Source: Schauerella aestuarii
Lineage (GTDB): Bacteria > Pseudomonadota > Gammaproteobacteria > Burkholderiales > Burkholderiaceae_B
DNA: 64,000 nucleotides
NCBI RefSeq assembly: GCF_009866805.1
Contig: NZ_SIZW01000040.1
Span: forward strand, 248,001-312,000
Direction of reading: 5' to 3'
Shown here: positions 8,816-17,807 of the stretch, in pieces
Numbering within the stretch: position 1 is the stretch's first letter
Layout: each line of letters begins with the position of its first letter
The notes under the pieces: model-generated
What the model saw: the letters and a program-made list of their open reading frames with translations, nothing else
The model's database searches: none
What the model was told of the DNA's origin: nothing
Translations under genes and position numbers: made by a program

Positions 8816-9085
8816 TCAACGACGGCGGGGATTCTGCGGACGGCTGGCGGCACCCGGACGCACTTCGTCTTTGTGACGGAAGTTGATGCGGCCTTTGGTC
8901 AAGTCGTACGGCGACATTTCCAGCGTCACGCGATCGCCGGCGAGAATACGGATACGGTGCTTGCGCATGCGACCCGACGCGTAGGCGCCGACTTCGATGC
9001 CGTTTTCGAGGGTAACGCGATAGCGGCTGTCGGGCAGCACTTCACCGACGACGCCGTTCAGTTCGATCAATTCTTCCTTAGCCAT
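8816..9085 (-). CDS. infA: Translation initiation factor IF-1, extended second-copy type
   Basis: The 89-residue product is an S1-like OB-fold protein with the IF-1 landmarks [39 protein letters not shown] and [10 protein letters not shown]-1 binds the 30S A site during initiation. The ordinary factor is about 72 residues; this one has a basic 17-residue C-terminal extension ending in RRR. It is not in the spc ribosomal operon but stands alone with its own terminator, which fits the second infA copy common in Burkholderiales (from memory). A ribosome site AAGGAG lies just upstream of the ATG. Confidence 0.9.
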   Translation of the reverse strand: MAKEELIELNGVVGEVLPDSRYRVTLENGIEVGAYASGRMRKHRIRILAGDRVTLEMSPYDLTKGRINFRHKDEVRPGAASRPQNPRRR

Positions 9086-9694
9086 AGGGCAACTCCTTTA
9101 AATACTTGATGCACGGCACCAGCCGTGGCGTGCGCACTGCCACAGGATGGTGGCGTGCACGGCACGCGGGGCGAAAGCTCGAGCCGGGCGTGCGACAACA
9201 TTGCGGGGGAAATCCCGCAGCTCCGACAGGCAGTATCGACGCTTGAGCGCCGCAGGCGGGGCAGAGATGCCGCGATCACGACTGCGGCATAGAGGCGTAG
9301 TACATACCGTGCCGGTATGTCACGCGGATGGATCGCATCGGTCGCAAAATGATTGCCGACTTGACTGGATACAGTGGCCGATGGACAGTGAGAATCTATG
9401 GCTATCTTAACGCGGCGGGCTTGTAAAGTCCAGGTTTTCATGCGGTGCAGCGAAGCGGGGCGCGGCATTGCGACCTCGTTTTCGTCATCCTGCTTCGGGA
9501 TCTGTCGGGTTGTGACTGCCGCAAGCGGGCAGAGGGTGGCACGTGCCTTCCATGCGTCTTGCCAAGTCGTATCCAGGGACGCGATGAGCGCGGCCAGCGC
9601 TTGGCCGAACCGCGCTTAAAATCCGCCCGTAAAATTACGCCTCATCCCAAAGCAGCGATCCCCATTCGCTCGTTTTTCAATTTCTGGAGTTTTC
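9086..9694. other. 609-base gene-free gap between infA and fba
   Basis: No frame in this divergent gap has a protein I recognise, a plausible start with a ribosome site, or codon use like its neighbours. It must hold the promoters of infA (minus) and fba (plus). The only clear structure is the palindrome at 9302-9320, listed separately. Confidence 0.6.
9302..9320. promoter_or_regulatory. Perfect operator-like palindrome
   Basis: ACATACCG-TGC-CGGTATGT has perfect 8-bp arms around a 3-bp centre. The ACATACC/GGTATGT half-sites resemble operators of TetR-family repressors by general form. It lies about 217 bases upstream of infA and 375 bases upstream of fba. No regulator gene is adjacent, so the bound protein is unknown. 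Confidence 0.4.
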
Positions 9695-10759
9695 ATGGCC
9701 CTCGTTTCCATGCGCCAATTGCTGGATCACGCCGCCGAGCACGGCTACGGCATCCCCGCGTTCAACGTCAACAACCTTGAACAGGTTCAGGCCATCATGG
9801 AGGCCGCTGCCGAAACCGACAGCCCGGTGATCATGCAAGCGTCGGCCGGCGCCCGCAAATATGCCGGCGAGACGTTTCTGAAGTATTTGATCCAGGCGGC
9901 CGTTGAAACGTATCCGCACATTCCCGTCGTGATGCACCAGGATCACGGCCAATCGCCCGCCGTCTGTCAGGGCGCCATCGACCTCGGGTTCTCCAGCGTG
10001 ATGATGGATGGCTCGTTGAAGGAAGATGGCAAGAGCATTGCCGATTTCGACTACAACGTCGACGTCACCCGCAAAGTGGTCGATATGGCGCACAAGGTTG
10101 GCGTCACGGTGGAAGGCGAACTCGGTTGCCTGGGCTCGCTCGAAACGATGGAAGGCGACAAGGAAGACGGTCACGGCGCCGACGGCAAGCTCACGATGGA
10201 TCAGTTGCTGACCGATCCGGAGCAGGCCGCCGACTTCGTCAAACGCACGCAGCTCGATGCCCTGGCGATTGCCATCGGCACCAGCCATGGCGCCTACAAG
10301 TTCACGCGCAAGCCCACGGGCGATATCCTCTCGATCTCGCGCATCAAGGACATTCACGCCCGACTGCCCAACACCCACTTGGTGATGCATGGCAGTTCGA
10401 GTGTGCCGCAAGACCTGCTGGCTGAGATCCGCGAGTTCGGCGGCGCCATGAAGGAAACCTACGGCGTGCCGGTCGAGGAAATCCAGGAAGCCATCAAATT
10501 CGGCGTGCGCAAGATCAACATCGATACCGACATCCGCCTGGCGATGACGGCTGCGGTGCGTCGTTTCCTCGCTGAGAACCCCGAGAAATTCGACCCGCGC
10601 GAATTCTTGAAGCCCGCCCGTACGGCGGCCAAGAACATCTGTATGCAGCGTTATCAGGAGTTCGGCACTGCCGGGCAAGCCAGCAAGATCAAGGTGGTGC
10701 CGCTAAGCGAGATCGCCGCCGCCTATGCCGCCGGCAAGTTGCAGCAAGTGGTGCAATAA
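9695..10759 (+). CDS. fba: Class II fructose-1,6-bisphosphate aldolase
   Basis: The 354-residue protein is a zinc-dependent class II aldolase of the Calvin-cycle subtype by its [15 protein letters not shown] opening, the HQDHGQS metal-binding His, [19 protein letters not shown] and the HGSSSVP His. It interconverts fructose-1,6-bisphosphate with dihydroxyacetone phosphate and glyceraldehyde-3-phosphate in the cytoplasm. A TCTGGAG ribosome site precedes the ATG. It heads a plus-strand run with purC, purE, purK and sua5, but a strong terminator in front of purC suggests partial transcriptional separation. Confidence 0.95.
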   Translation: MALVSMRQLLDHAAEHGYGIPAFNVNNLEQVQAIMEAAAETDSPVIMQASAGARKYAGETFLKYLIQAAVETYPHIPVVMHQDHGQSPAVCQGAIDLGFSSVMMDGSLKEDGKSIADFDYNVDVTRKVVDMAHKVGVTVEGELGCLGSLETMEGDKEDGHGADGKLTMDQLLTDPEQAADFVKRTQLDALAIAIGTSHGAYKFTRKPTGDILSISRIKDIHARLPNTHLVMHGSSSVPQDLLAEIREFGGAMKETYGVPVEEIQEAIKFGVRKINIDTDIRLAMTAAVRRFLAENPEKFDPREFLKPARTAAKNICMQRYQEFGTAGQASKIKVVPLSEIAAAYAAGKLQQVVQ

Positions 10760-10887
10760 AAGCGAGCAGAAAAAGCAAGCAGAAAAAGGAGCCGCGAAGG
10801 GTGCCCTGAAGGGAGCGGCGCGCCATCGCCACGGCCAGCGGTTCGCTTTCGGGATCGATTTGCCACGGTTTGCGGTTCGCCGCCCGG

Positions 10888-10916
10888 TTTCGGGCCGGGG
10901 CAACTAGTGCGATAAT
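10888..10916 (+). promoter_or_regulatory. Candidate purC promoter
   Basis: GATAAT at 10911-10916 is a good -10 hexamer; the -35 at the correct distance (TTTCGG, 10888-10893) is poor. Transcription from here would start near 10923 and run directly into the hairpin at 10936-10975. Confidence 0.3.
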
Positions 10917-10935
10917 GTTGCCCGAAGCTGTGCTC

Positions 10936-10975
10936 ATTCCCGCCCGGACGGCGTCCAGGCGGGAATCTTCTTTTT
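10936..10975 (+). terminator. Rho-independent terminator or attenuator directly before purC
   Basis: ATTCCCGCC (10936-10944) pairs with GGCGGGAAT (10958-10966), extended by GGAC/GTCC inside one mismatch, and is followed by CTTCTTTTT (10967-10975). Only 15 bases remain before the purC start codon, so no promoter fits between. Any mRNA that carries purC must pass through this structure, whether it comes from fba or from the candidate promoter at 10911. It may therefore act as an attenuator rather than a simple fba terminator. Confidence 0.7.
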
Positions 10976-10990
10976 GACATAGGCCATCTC

Positions 10991-11869
10991 GTGAACGCTC
11001 TGCATCAATCCAGCATCCGGTCCTTACCCCTCCTTGGCCGCGGCAAGGTGCGCGACATGTACGCGGTGGGGGGCGACAAACTGTTGATCGTCGCAACCGA
11101 CCGCATCTCCGCCTTCGACGTCATTCTCGACGACCCCATCCCCGGCAAGGGGCAGGTGTTGACGGCGCTTACCGATTTCTGGCTCGAGAAGCTGGCGCAT
11201 GTGATGCCCAATCACTCGACCGGCATCGATCCGCAATCGGTCGTCGCCACCGACGAGCGCGATCAGGTGATCGGCCGCGCGGTGGTGGTCAAACGCTTGA
11301 AACCGATCCTGGTCGAAGCGGTCGCCCGCGGCTACCTCATCGGTTCGGGCTGGAAGGATTACCAGGATACCGGCGCCATCTGCGGCATCAAGCTGCCGGC
11401 GGGTTTGAAGCAGGCGGCGCAGTTGCCTGAACCCATTTTCACCCCGGCCGCCAAGGCCGAGATGGGTGCGCACGATGAAAACGTCGATTTCGATCACGTG
11501 GTGCGCGAAGTGGGCCAGGAGATGGCGGAACACATTCGCACCGTTACCCTCAAGCTGTATGCCGAAGCGGCCGCGTTTGCGCGCACCAAGGGCATCATGA
11601 TCGCCGATACGAAGTTCGAGTTCGGGTTGAGCGATGACGGCACGCTGCATTTGATGGATGAGGTGCTGACCCCCGATTCGTCGCGGTTCTGGCCGGCCGA
11701 CGAATATCGCGAGGGCATCAGCCCGCCCTCGTTCGACAAGCAGTTCGTGCGCGACTGGCTCGAGACGCAACCGTGGGGCAAGACACCGCCCGCGCCGCGT
11801 CTGCCCGCCGAGGTGCTCGAGCGCACAGCGGCCAAGTACCGCGAAGCGCTGGATCGCCTCACCGCCTGA
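10991..11869 (+). CDS. purC: Phosphoribosylaminoimidazole-succinocarboxamide synthase
   Basis: The 292-residue enzyme (SAICAR synthetase) joins CAIR and aspartate with ATP in purine synthesis. Family signatures are [11 protein letters not shown] (nucleotide loop), [11 protein letters not shown], the [16 protein letters not shown] stretch, and DTKFEFGL...[15 protein letters not shown] near the C-terminus. The start is a GTG with a poor ribosome site (ATAGG), chosen because the [11 protein letters not shown] region is conserved close to the N-terminus. Just upstream is a terminator-like hairpin. Followed after 132 bases by purE. Confidence 0.95.
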   Translation: MNALHQSSIRSLPLLGRGKVRDMYAVGGDKLLIVATDRISAFDVILDDPIPGKGQVLTALTDFWLEKLAHVMPNHSTGIDPQSVVATDERDQVIGRAVVVKRLKPILVEAVARGYLIGSGWKDYQDTGAICGIKLPAGLKQAAQLPEPIFTPAAKAEMGAHDENVDFDHVVREVGQEMAEHIRTVTLKLYAEAAAFARTKGIMIADTKFEFGLSDDGTLHLMDEVLTPDSSRFWPADEYREGISPPSFDKQFVRDWLETQPWGKTPPAPRLPAEVLERTAAKYREALDRLTA

Positions 11870-12001
11870 CGATCTGCGGCCGCGCGCGGGGCGTCTGTTC
11901 CCCGATGCGCCTCGCACCCCGTGCCTGTCACCGCGTTTCCGCTGCGATCCGCATGGGCAGGCACTCCCGACTTTCAAACCTTATTTCACCAGGATCGCGC
12001 C

Positions 12002-12517
12002 ATGTCAGCACCTGTCTCGCCGTCAACCAAGCCGATCGTCGGCGTCATCATGGGATCGTCCAGCGATTGGGACATCATGAAGCACGCCGTGGCGATGTTC
12101 GAAGACTTCGGCGTGCCGTGCGAGATGCGCGTGATTTCGGCGCACCGGATGCCCCAGGACATGGCCGACTACGGTGCGGATGCCCGCAACCGCGGTCTGC
12201 GGGCGATCGTGGCAGGCGCCGGCGGCGCGGCGCACTTGCCCGGCATGATGGCGGCGTTGACGCCGGTGCCGGTGTTTGGCGTGCCGGTGCCTTCGAAGTA
12301 TTTGCGCGGCGAGGATTCGCTGTTGTCCATCGTGCAGATGCCCAAGGGTGTGCCGGTCGCAACCTTCGCCATCGGCGAAGCGGGCGCGGCGAATGCGGCA
12401 TTGCACGCGATCGCGACGTTGGCCACGACCGACGACGCGCTCTATAACAAGCTGGTGGCGTTTCGTGCCCGCCAGACCCAGGCCGCGCGCGATATGCGCA
12501 TCCCGCCTCAATCCTGA
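12002..12517 (+). CDS. purE: N5-carboxyaminoimidazole ribonucleotide mutase
   Basis: The 171-residue class I PurE converts N5-CAIR to CAIR. The active-site segments [27 protein letters not shown] and [11 protein letters not shown] are intact. I chose the ATG at 12002 (ribosome site AGGA 7 bases ahead); the frame is open further upstream, but that part overlaps the intergenic region. Twenty bases separate it from purK, its pathway partner, so the two are co-transcribed. Confidence 0.95.
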   Translation: MSAPVSPSTKPIVGVIMGSSSDWDIMKHAVAMFEDFGVPCEMRVISAHRMPQDMADYGADARNRGLRAIVAGAGGAAHLPGMMAALTPVPVFGVPVPSKYLRGEDSLLSIVQMPKGVPVATFAIGEAGAANAALHAIATLATTDDALYNKLVAFRARQTQAARDMRIPPQS

Positions 12518-12536
12518 TCTTGCCGGTTCGCTCGTT

Positions 12537-13733
12537 ATGACGTCTCCTTCCATTCCATTTTCGATTGCACCCGGCGACTGGCTGGGTTTGTTGGGCGGTG
12601 GCCAATTGGGCCGCATGTTCTGTCAGGCCGCGCAAAGCCTGGGCTACCGCGTGGTGGTGCTTGACCCGGCCGAAACGGATAACTGTCCGGCCGCCATGGT
12701 GGCCGATCGCCACATCAAGGCCGCCTACGACGATGCCGAGGGCTTGCGCGAGTTGGCGTCGATCGCCCGCGCGGTCACCACCGAATTCGAGAATGTGCCG
12801 GCCGACAGCCTGCGCATTCTGGCGGCACAGTGCCGCGTGAGCCCGGCCGCCAGCGCCGTGGCCGTGGTGCAGGATCGGATTACCGAGAAGGCGTTCATCG
12901 CCGCGCACGGTATTCCGGTGGCGCCGCATGCGGCGATCCGCCAATTGGCCGATATCGATGAGGCTGACGAAGGCCTGTTTCCCGGCATTCTGAAAGTGGC
13001 CCGTCTGGGCTACGACGGGAAGGGCCAGGCGCGCATCGCCACGCGTGCAGAGGCCCGCGAAGCCTTCGCCTCGTTTGGTGACGTGCCCTGCGTGCTCGAA
13101 GCCCTGATGCCGCTCGACTACGAAATCTCGGTGGTGCTGGCGCGCGGTTTCGATGGCGATATCGTCGTCTACCCGGTGGCGCGCAATGTGCATCGCGATG
13201 GCATTCTTGCCGTGACCACGGTGGCCGGCGCTGCCACGGCCGCCCAGCATGTCACGGATCAAGCCGGCCATGCCGCGCGCGCCATCGCCCGCGGTCTCGA
13301 CTATTCGGGCGTGCTGTGCGTCGAGTTTTTCGTGCTGCGCGACGGCCGCCTGGTGGTCAACGAGATTGCGCCGCGCCCGCACAACAGCGGTCACTACACG
13401 CTCGACGCGTGCGTGACCAGCCAGTTCGAACAGCAAGTGCGCGTACTGGCCGGCTTGCCGCTGGGCAGCACGCATCTGCTGTCGCCCGCGGTCATGTTGA
13501 ATCTTCTGGGCGATATCTGGTTCGAATCCGGCCAATCGACGGCGCAGCAGCCGCGTTGGTCGCGTGCGCTCGAGGTGAAGTCCGCCAAGCTGCATCTGTA
13601 CGGCAAGCGCGAAGCGCGCGCCGGCCGCAAGATGGGGCACCTCACCTGCGTCGGCGCGACGATCGAAGCCGCCCAGCGCGATGCCGCCACGGTGGCCGAT
13701 GCGCTCGGCATGCCCGCACCCACGGACGAATAA
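12537..13733 (+). CDS. purK: N5-carboxyaminoimidazole ribonucleotide synthase
   Basis: The 398-residue ATP-grasp enzyme makes N5-CAIR from AIR, bicarbonate and ATP, the substrate of PurE. Signatures are [16 protein letters not shown] at the N-terminus, TEFENVP, the glycine loop [17 protein letters not shown], and [14 protein letters not shown] at the metal site. The ATG at 12537 is used because the glycine motif follows about 18 residues later. Its ribosome site is weak, consistent with coupling to purE. The stop is one base before the next gene start (GTG at 13735). Confidence 0.95.
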   Translation: MTSPSIPFSIAPGDWLGLLGGGQLGRMFCQAAQSLGYRVVVLDPAETDNCPAAMVADRHIKAAYDDAEGLRELASIARAVTTEFENVPADSLRILAAQCRVSPAASAVAVVQDRITEKAFIAAHGIPVAPHAAIRQLADIDEADEGLFPGILKVARLGYDGKGQARIATRAEAREAFASFGDVPCVLEALMPLDYEISVVLARGFDGDIVVYPVARNVHRDGILAVTTVAGAATAAQHVTDQAGHAARAIARGLDYSGVLCVEFFVLRDGRLVVNEIAPRPHNSGHYTLDACVTSQFEQQVRVLAGLPLGSTHLLSPAVMLNLLGDIWFESGQSTAQQPRWSRALEVKSAKLHLYGKREARAGRKMGHLTCVGATIEAAQRDAATVADALGMPAPTDE

Positions 13734-13734
13734 G

Positions 13735-14793
13735 GTGTCTGCCGATCAGCAGCCGACGATAGATGCGGCAGCGATCGCGGCGGCCGCGGCGCTGCTCGAT
13801 GCCGGTGAGCTGGTCGCCTTTGCCACCGAAACGGTCTACGGCCTGGGTGCCGATGCGCGCAACCCTGATGCCGTGCGTCGCATTTATGCCGCCAAGGGCC
13901 GACCGGCCGATCATCCTGTGATCGTCCATCTGGCGCCTGGTGCCGATGTGACGCAATGGGCCGCACACGTGCCGCCGGTCGCACAGGCTTTGATCGACGC
14001 GTTCTGGCCCGGCCCGCTGACCCTGATCCTGCCGCGCGCCGCGCATATCGATGCCACCGTCTCGGCAGGGCAGGACAGCATCGGCCTGCGCTGCCCTTCC
14101 CATCCCCTGGCGCAGGCGCTCTTGACGGCGTTTGCGCAGCGGCATCCCGGCGAACCGTGCGGTGTGGCCGCGCCTTCGGCCAATCGATTTGGCCAGGTCT
14201 CGCCCTCACAAGCGTCGCACGTGATCGCCGAATTTCCCGCCGAAGTCGCCGCCGGCATGCCCGTGCTGGATGGCGGTCCGTCGGACAAGGGGATCGAATC
14301 CACCATCGTGGATGTATCGCGGGTGCATCTGGGCGTGCCGCCCACGTTGTTGCGCCCGGGATCGATCACGGCCGAGCAGCTGGCTGCCGTGATCGGCGCC
14401 GAACCCGCGCGCCCCGATGCCGCGGCGCCGCGTGCATCGGGTACCCTGAAAGCGCATTACGCGCCGCACACACCGCTGGAACTCGCCGACGCAGCGCGTC
14501 TGGCGGCCGTATGCGCCGGGGAGGGTCTGCCGGCCCAAGGGCAAACGGTGGTGCTTGCTTACGGCGTCCGACCGGCGCACCTTCCGGATGCGGTCGTCTG
14601 GCATGGCTTGCCGGATGACCCCAATCGGTACGCGCATGCGCTCTACGCGACGCTGCGCGATTGGGACACGCGCGGGATGGCCCGTCTGGTAGTGCAAGCG
14701 CCGCCGGCCACTTCGGCCTGGGCGGCGGTCAATGACCGCATTCATCGTGCTGCCGCGGCGTTCGCGCTGGATACCGACGGCTTGGGCCACTGA
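13735..14793 (+). CDS. tsaC2: L-threonylcarbamoyladenylate synthase, Sua5 type
   Basis: The 352-residue protein has the YrdC/TsaC catalytic domain (about 10-205: FATETVYGLGADARN, KGRPADHPVIVH, SIGLRCPSHPLA, APSANRFGQVSPS) plus the C-terminal Sua5 domain (about 235-350), so it is the long Sua5 form. It makes threonylcarbamoyl-AMP for t6A37 of ANN-decoding tRNAs. The GTG start one base after the purK stop is chosen for tight coupling. Further upstream the frame overlaps purK. tcdA, which acts on the same modified nucleoside, is elsewhere in the window at 22.4 kb. Confidence 0.92.
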   Translation: MSADQQPTIDAAAIAAAAALLDAGELVAFATETVYGLGADARNPDAVRRIYAAKGRPADHPVIVHLAPGADVTQWAAHVPPVAQALIDAFWPGPLTLILPRAAHIDATVSAGQDSIGLRCPSHPLAQALLTAFAQRHPGEPCGVAAPSANRFGQVSPSQASHVIAEFPAEVAAGMPVLDGGPSDKGIESTIVDVSRVHLGVPPTLLRPGSITAEQLAAVIGAEPARPDAAAPRASGTLKAHYAPHTPLELADAARLAAVCAGEGLPAQGQTVVLAYGVRPAHLPDAVVWHGLPDDPNRYAHALYATLRDWDTRGMARLVVQAPPATSAWAAVNDRIHRAAAAFALDTDGLGH

Positions 14794-14800
14794 TACGCCC

Positions 14801-14880
14801 TGACAGGACCTGACAGGACCTGACAGGCGCTGACAGACCCTGACAGGCACGGACAGGCACGGACAGGCACGCACAGGCGA
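14801..14880. repeat. 10-bp tandem repeat array, 8 units
   Basis: Eight uninterrupted 10-bp units with consensus TGACAGGCAC lie just 7 bases after the sua5 stop codon. First units read TGACAGGACC, later ones GGACAGGCAC, so they drift gradually along the array. The period is close to one helical turn. No coding role is visible. Confidence 0.9.
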
Positions 14881-14886
14881 CTGATT

Positions 14887-14975
14887 CGTCTCATCCTCCG
14901 ACACGTCTCATCTTCCGACCCGTCTCATCCACTGAGAAAGCCTCATCCACTGAGAAAGCCTCATCCACTAACACC
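14887..14975. repeat. 17-20-bp degenerate tandem repeat, 5 units
   Basis: Directly after the 10-bp array, five units starting with CGTCTCATC or CCTCATCC follow at spacings of 17, 17, 20 and 18 bases; CCTCATCCACTGAGAAAG is the clearest form. The array ends about 85 bases before the MaoC gene and sits in its upstream region. Confidence 0.8.
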
Positions 14976-15059
14976 GCTAGGAGCGTCGGATTGCCGGTCG
15001 CGACTGTCGTTCGGCCACGCGTTGCTCTATGCTGTCGGATTGTGTTCAAAGGATCTTCG

Positions 15060-15503
15060 ATGAAGTTCGCCGATCTACGGCAGGGCATGGTGATCAAGGG
15101 TGGCCCGGTCGACGTGACCGAAGCTGAAATACTCGAATTCGCCCAGAAATACGATCCGCAGTGGTTTCATACCGATAAATCGCGTGCCGAACGTGGCCGT
15201 TGGGGCGGGTTGATCGCCAGCGGCTGGCACACCTGTGCGCTGACGATGCGCATGGCCGTGGATGCCGCGCTGAGCGACTCCGATTCGTTCGGCTCGCCGG
15301 GGCTGGGAGAAGTACGCTGGCGTGTGCCGGTGCGCCCAGGCGACACGCTCCGTCTGGAAGCCAAGGTAACCGGTGTGCGTAAATCCTCAGGGCGCGACGA
15401 TCTCGGCATCGTCACCTGGGTGTGGGCGGTCTACAACCAGCATAAGGAAGTCGTGCTGGAAATCGACGCCACCAATCTGTTCGAACTCGACGATCAGGGC
15501 TGA
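15060..15503 (+). CDS. MaoC-family (R)-hydratase / dehydratase
   Basis: The 147-residue single hot-dog protein has the hydratase-2 motif YDPQWFHTD (about residues 31-39) with the catalytic Asp/His pair, followed by GLIASGWHTCALTMRM, typical of MaoC dehydratases acting on acyl-CoA or similar thioesters. The ATG at 15060 has a GGAT site 6 bases before it; the in-frame upstream region is repeat-flanked noncoding. It converges with the glutaryl-CoA dehydrogenase gene. Substrate unknown; related proteins act in fatty acid, PHA or phenylacetate metabolism. Confidence 0.85.
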   Translation: MKFADLRQGMVIKGGPVDVTEAEILEFAQKYDPQWFHTDKSRAERGRWGGLIASGWHTCALTMRMAVDAALSDSDSFGSPGLGEVRWRVPVRPGDTLRLEAKVTGVRKSSGRDDLGIVTWVWAVYNQHKEVVLEIDATNLFELDDQG

Positions 15504-15520
15504 ATCTCGTTCCGCCAATG

Positions 15521-15552
15521 AAAACGGCCTGCCGACTGATGCCGGCAGGCCG
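15521..15552 (-). terminator. Rho-independent terminator of gcdH
   Basis: CGGCCTGCCG (15525-15534) and CGGCAGGCCG (15543-15552) form a perfect 10-bp stem with an 8-base loop. On the minus strand it is followed by UUUU. It may also stop the converging MaoC transcript. Confidence 0.8.
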
Positions 15553-15599
15553 CTCGACGATGCGGCATGGCTGTTACGCCATGCGCTCGCGGATTGAAA

Positions 15600-16793
15600 T
15601 CAATAAAACGCTTGAATGCCCGTTTGCGCGCGGCCCAGGATGAGCGCGTGCACGTCGTGGGTGCCTTCGTACGTGTTGACCACTTCCAGGTTGACCAAGT
15701 GACGCGCCACCCCGAATTCATCGGAGATACCGTTGCCGCCCAGCATATCGCGCGCCATGCGAGCAATATCGAGCGACTTGCCGCACGAGTTGCGCTTCAT
15801 GATCGACGTGATCTCAACGGCAGCGTCGTTGGCGTCCTTCATGCGGCCCAAACGCAGGCAGCCTTGCAGAGCCAGCGTGATTTCGGTTTGCATGTCGGCC
15901 AGTTTCTTCTGGATGAGCTGATTGGCGGCCAGCGGGCGGCCAAACTGCTTGCGGTCCAGCGTGTATTGGCGGGCCATGTGCCAGCAGAATTCGGCGGCAC
16001 CCAGGGCGCCCCAGGCGATGCCGTAGCGTGCGGAGTTCAGGCAGGTGAACGGACCCTTCAGGCCCGACACGCCCGGCAGCATTTGCGTATCCGGCACTTC
16101 GACGTTGTCCATCACGATCTCGCCTGTGACCGACGCACGCAACCCCACCTTGCCGTGAATCGCCGGTGCCGACAGACCCTTCATACCTTTTTCAAGGATG
16201 AAACCGCGGATCTTGCCGTCGAACTCGCCGCCCACGCACTTCGCCCACACGACGAACACGTCGGCGATCGGCGAGTTGGTGATCCACATCTTGTTGCCGG
16301 TGATCGAATAGCCGTCGGCATTCTTGACCGCGCGCGTATCCAGATTGCCCGGATCGGAACCATGGTTGGGTTCGGTCAAGCCGAAGCAACCGATCCATTC
16401 GCCAGCCGACAACTTGGGCAGATACTTCTGCTTTTGCTCTTCCGAGCCGAATTCGTTGATGGGCACCATCACGAGCGACGACTGCACGCTCATCATCGAG
16501 CGATAGCCCGAGTCGACGCGCTCGACTTCGCGTGCGATCAAGCCGTAGCACACATAGTTCAGGCCGGCACCGCCGTATTCGACAGGAATCGTGGCGCCCA
16601 GGAGGCCCAGTTCACCCATCTCGGCGAAGATCGCGGGGTCGGTTTGCTCGCTGCGAAACGCCTGCAGCACGCGCGGCGCCAGCTTGTCTTGCGAATAAGC
16701 ATGGGCGGCGTCGCGCACCATACGCTCATCGTCGGTCAATTGCTGATCGAGTAGCAGGGGGTCCTGCCAGTGGAAAGAAGGCATAGAGGACAT
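15600..16793 (-). CDS. gcdH: Glutaryl-CoA dehydrogenase
   Basis: The 397-residue flavoprotein of the acyl-CoA dehydrogenase family oxidatively decarboxylates glutaryl-CoA to crotonyl-CoA in lysine, tryptophan and glutarate catabolism. Family marks are [13 protein letters not shown] (FAD site), [21 protein letters not shown], the [19 protein letters not shown] segment, and the [24 protein letters not shown] end, which carries the catalytic Glu region and is characteristic of GcdH. It has its own terminator and a 151-base upstream gap rich in A/T, so it is probably a single-gene unit. No adjacent regulator or CoA-transferase gene. Confidence 0.92.
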   Translation of the reverse strand: MSSMPSFHWQDPLLLDQQLTDDERMVRDAAHAYSQDKLAPRVLQAFRSEQTDPAIFAEMGELGLLGATIPVEYGGAGLNYVCYGLIAREVERVDSGYRSMMSVQSSLVMVPINEFGSEEQKQKYLPKLSAGEWIGCFGLTEPNHGSDPGNLDTRAVKNADGYSITGNKMWITNSPIADVFVVWAKCVGGEFDGKIRGFILEKGMKGLSAPAIHGKVGLRASVTGEIVMDNVEVPDTQMLPGVSGLKGPFTCLNSARYGIAWGALGAAEFCWHMARQYTLDRKQFGRPLAANQLIQKKLADMQTEITLALQGCLRLGRMKDANDAAVEITSIMKRNSCGKSLDIARMARDMLGGNGISDEFGVARHLVNLEVVNTYEGTHDVHALILGRAQTGIQAFY

Positions 16794-16944
16794 GCGGGTC
16801 TCGCTCCGATGTGTGAGTTGAACTAGTTTAAACCTAAAGTATCAAACTTGCCTGGATAGGTAAATCAACAGTGAATCGTTCGATTCTGCGTGCTGCCGTC
16901 TCGCTGCCGTCCAGCGGCGGCGCCTGCCTGGCCGGACCTGCCGT

Positions 16945-17799
16945 CTAACGGAACACGACGGTCTTGCTGCCGTTTTGCAGAATGCGGTGTTCGACGTGGC
17001 TGCGCACGGCGCGTGAAAGCACCAGCGATTCGACGTCGCTACCGACTTGGGTCAGGTCCTGAGCGGTCATGGTGTGATCGACGCGCTCGATGTCCTGCTC
17101 GATGATCGGACCTTCGTCGAGGTCCTCAGTCACATAATGGGCCGTGGCGCCAATGATTTTCACGCCCCGCAGATGGGCCTGATGATAGGGGCGGGCGCCT
17201 TTGAAACTGGGCAGGAAGCTGTGATGGATGTTGATGGCGCGTCCCGATAGCGCCCGGCACAGGGTGGGCGACAGGATCTGCATATATCGCGCCAGCACCA
17301 CCAGGTCGATATTAAGCGATGCCGTGAGATCGATGATCGCCTGCTCTTGCGACTGCCGATTCTCGGCCGACACGGGCAGATGATGGAACGGAATGCCGTA
17401 GGACGCCGCCAAGGCAGCGTAATCGGGATGATTGGACACGATCGCGGCGATCTCGGCCGGCAACTGCCCGCTTTGCACACGGAAGAGCAAATCGTTCAAG
17501 CAATGCCCTTGCTTGCTCACCAGTACCAACAGCCGCGATTTGCGGCGGGCATCGTGCAATTGCCAAACCATCTGATGCGCATCGGCGATCGGCGCGAATC
17601 GCGCCATCACCACGTCCTGGGTGTGCTGCGGCGGCAGATCGAAGTGCACGCGCAGAAAAAAGCGTCCGGTTTCCTCATCGCCGAATTGCTGCGAATCGAG
17701 AATATTGCAGCCCAGTTCGAACAGGAAGCCGCTCACGCGATACACGATGCCGGTGCGATCGGGACAGGCGATGGTCAGGATGAAATCGTTGTGTTGCAT
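16945..17799 (-). CDS. purU: Formyltetrahydrofolate deformylase
   Basis: The 284-residue enzyme hydrolyses 10-formyl-THF to formate and THF and balances one-carbon pools. It has an N-terminal ACT domain (about 5-85, CPDRTGIVYRVS) and a GAR-transformylase-like domain with SNHPDYAALAASYGIPFHH, the NIHHSFLPSFKGARPY motif and ATAHYVTEDLDEGPII with the catalytic Asp. It lies 8 bases after the LhgO-like gene and shares its strand with that gene, the flavin reductase and pdxH, which suggests one transcript. Confidence 0.95.
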   Translation of the reverse strand: MQHNDFILTIACPDRTGIVYRVSGFLFELGCNILDSQQFGDEETGRFFLRVHFDLPPQHTQDVVMARFAPIADAHQMVWQLHDARRKSRLLVLVSKQGHCLNDLLFRVQSGQLPAEIAAIVSNHPDYAALAASYGIPFHHLPVSAENRQSQEQAIIDLTASLNIDLVVLARYMQILSPTLCRALSGRAINIHHSFLPSFKGARPYHQAHLRGVKIIGATAHYVTEDLDEGPIIEQDIERVDHTMTAQDLTQVGSDVESLVLSRAVRSHVEHRILQNGSKTVVFR

Positions 17800-17807
17800 T
17801 CAAAAAC

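Noticed and set aside
9067-9468. 133-codon minus-strand frame in the infA-fba gap
   Set aside because: It overlaps the infA start, has no ribosome site and no recognisable domain; the gap is more likely regulatory.
12075-13640. 521-codon antisense frame opposite purE/purK
   Set aside because: A shadow of high GC3 in purK; its translation is His/Arg-rich without any recognisable domain.
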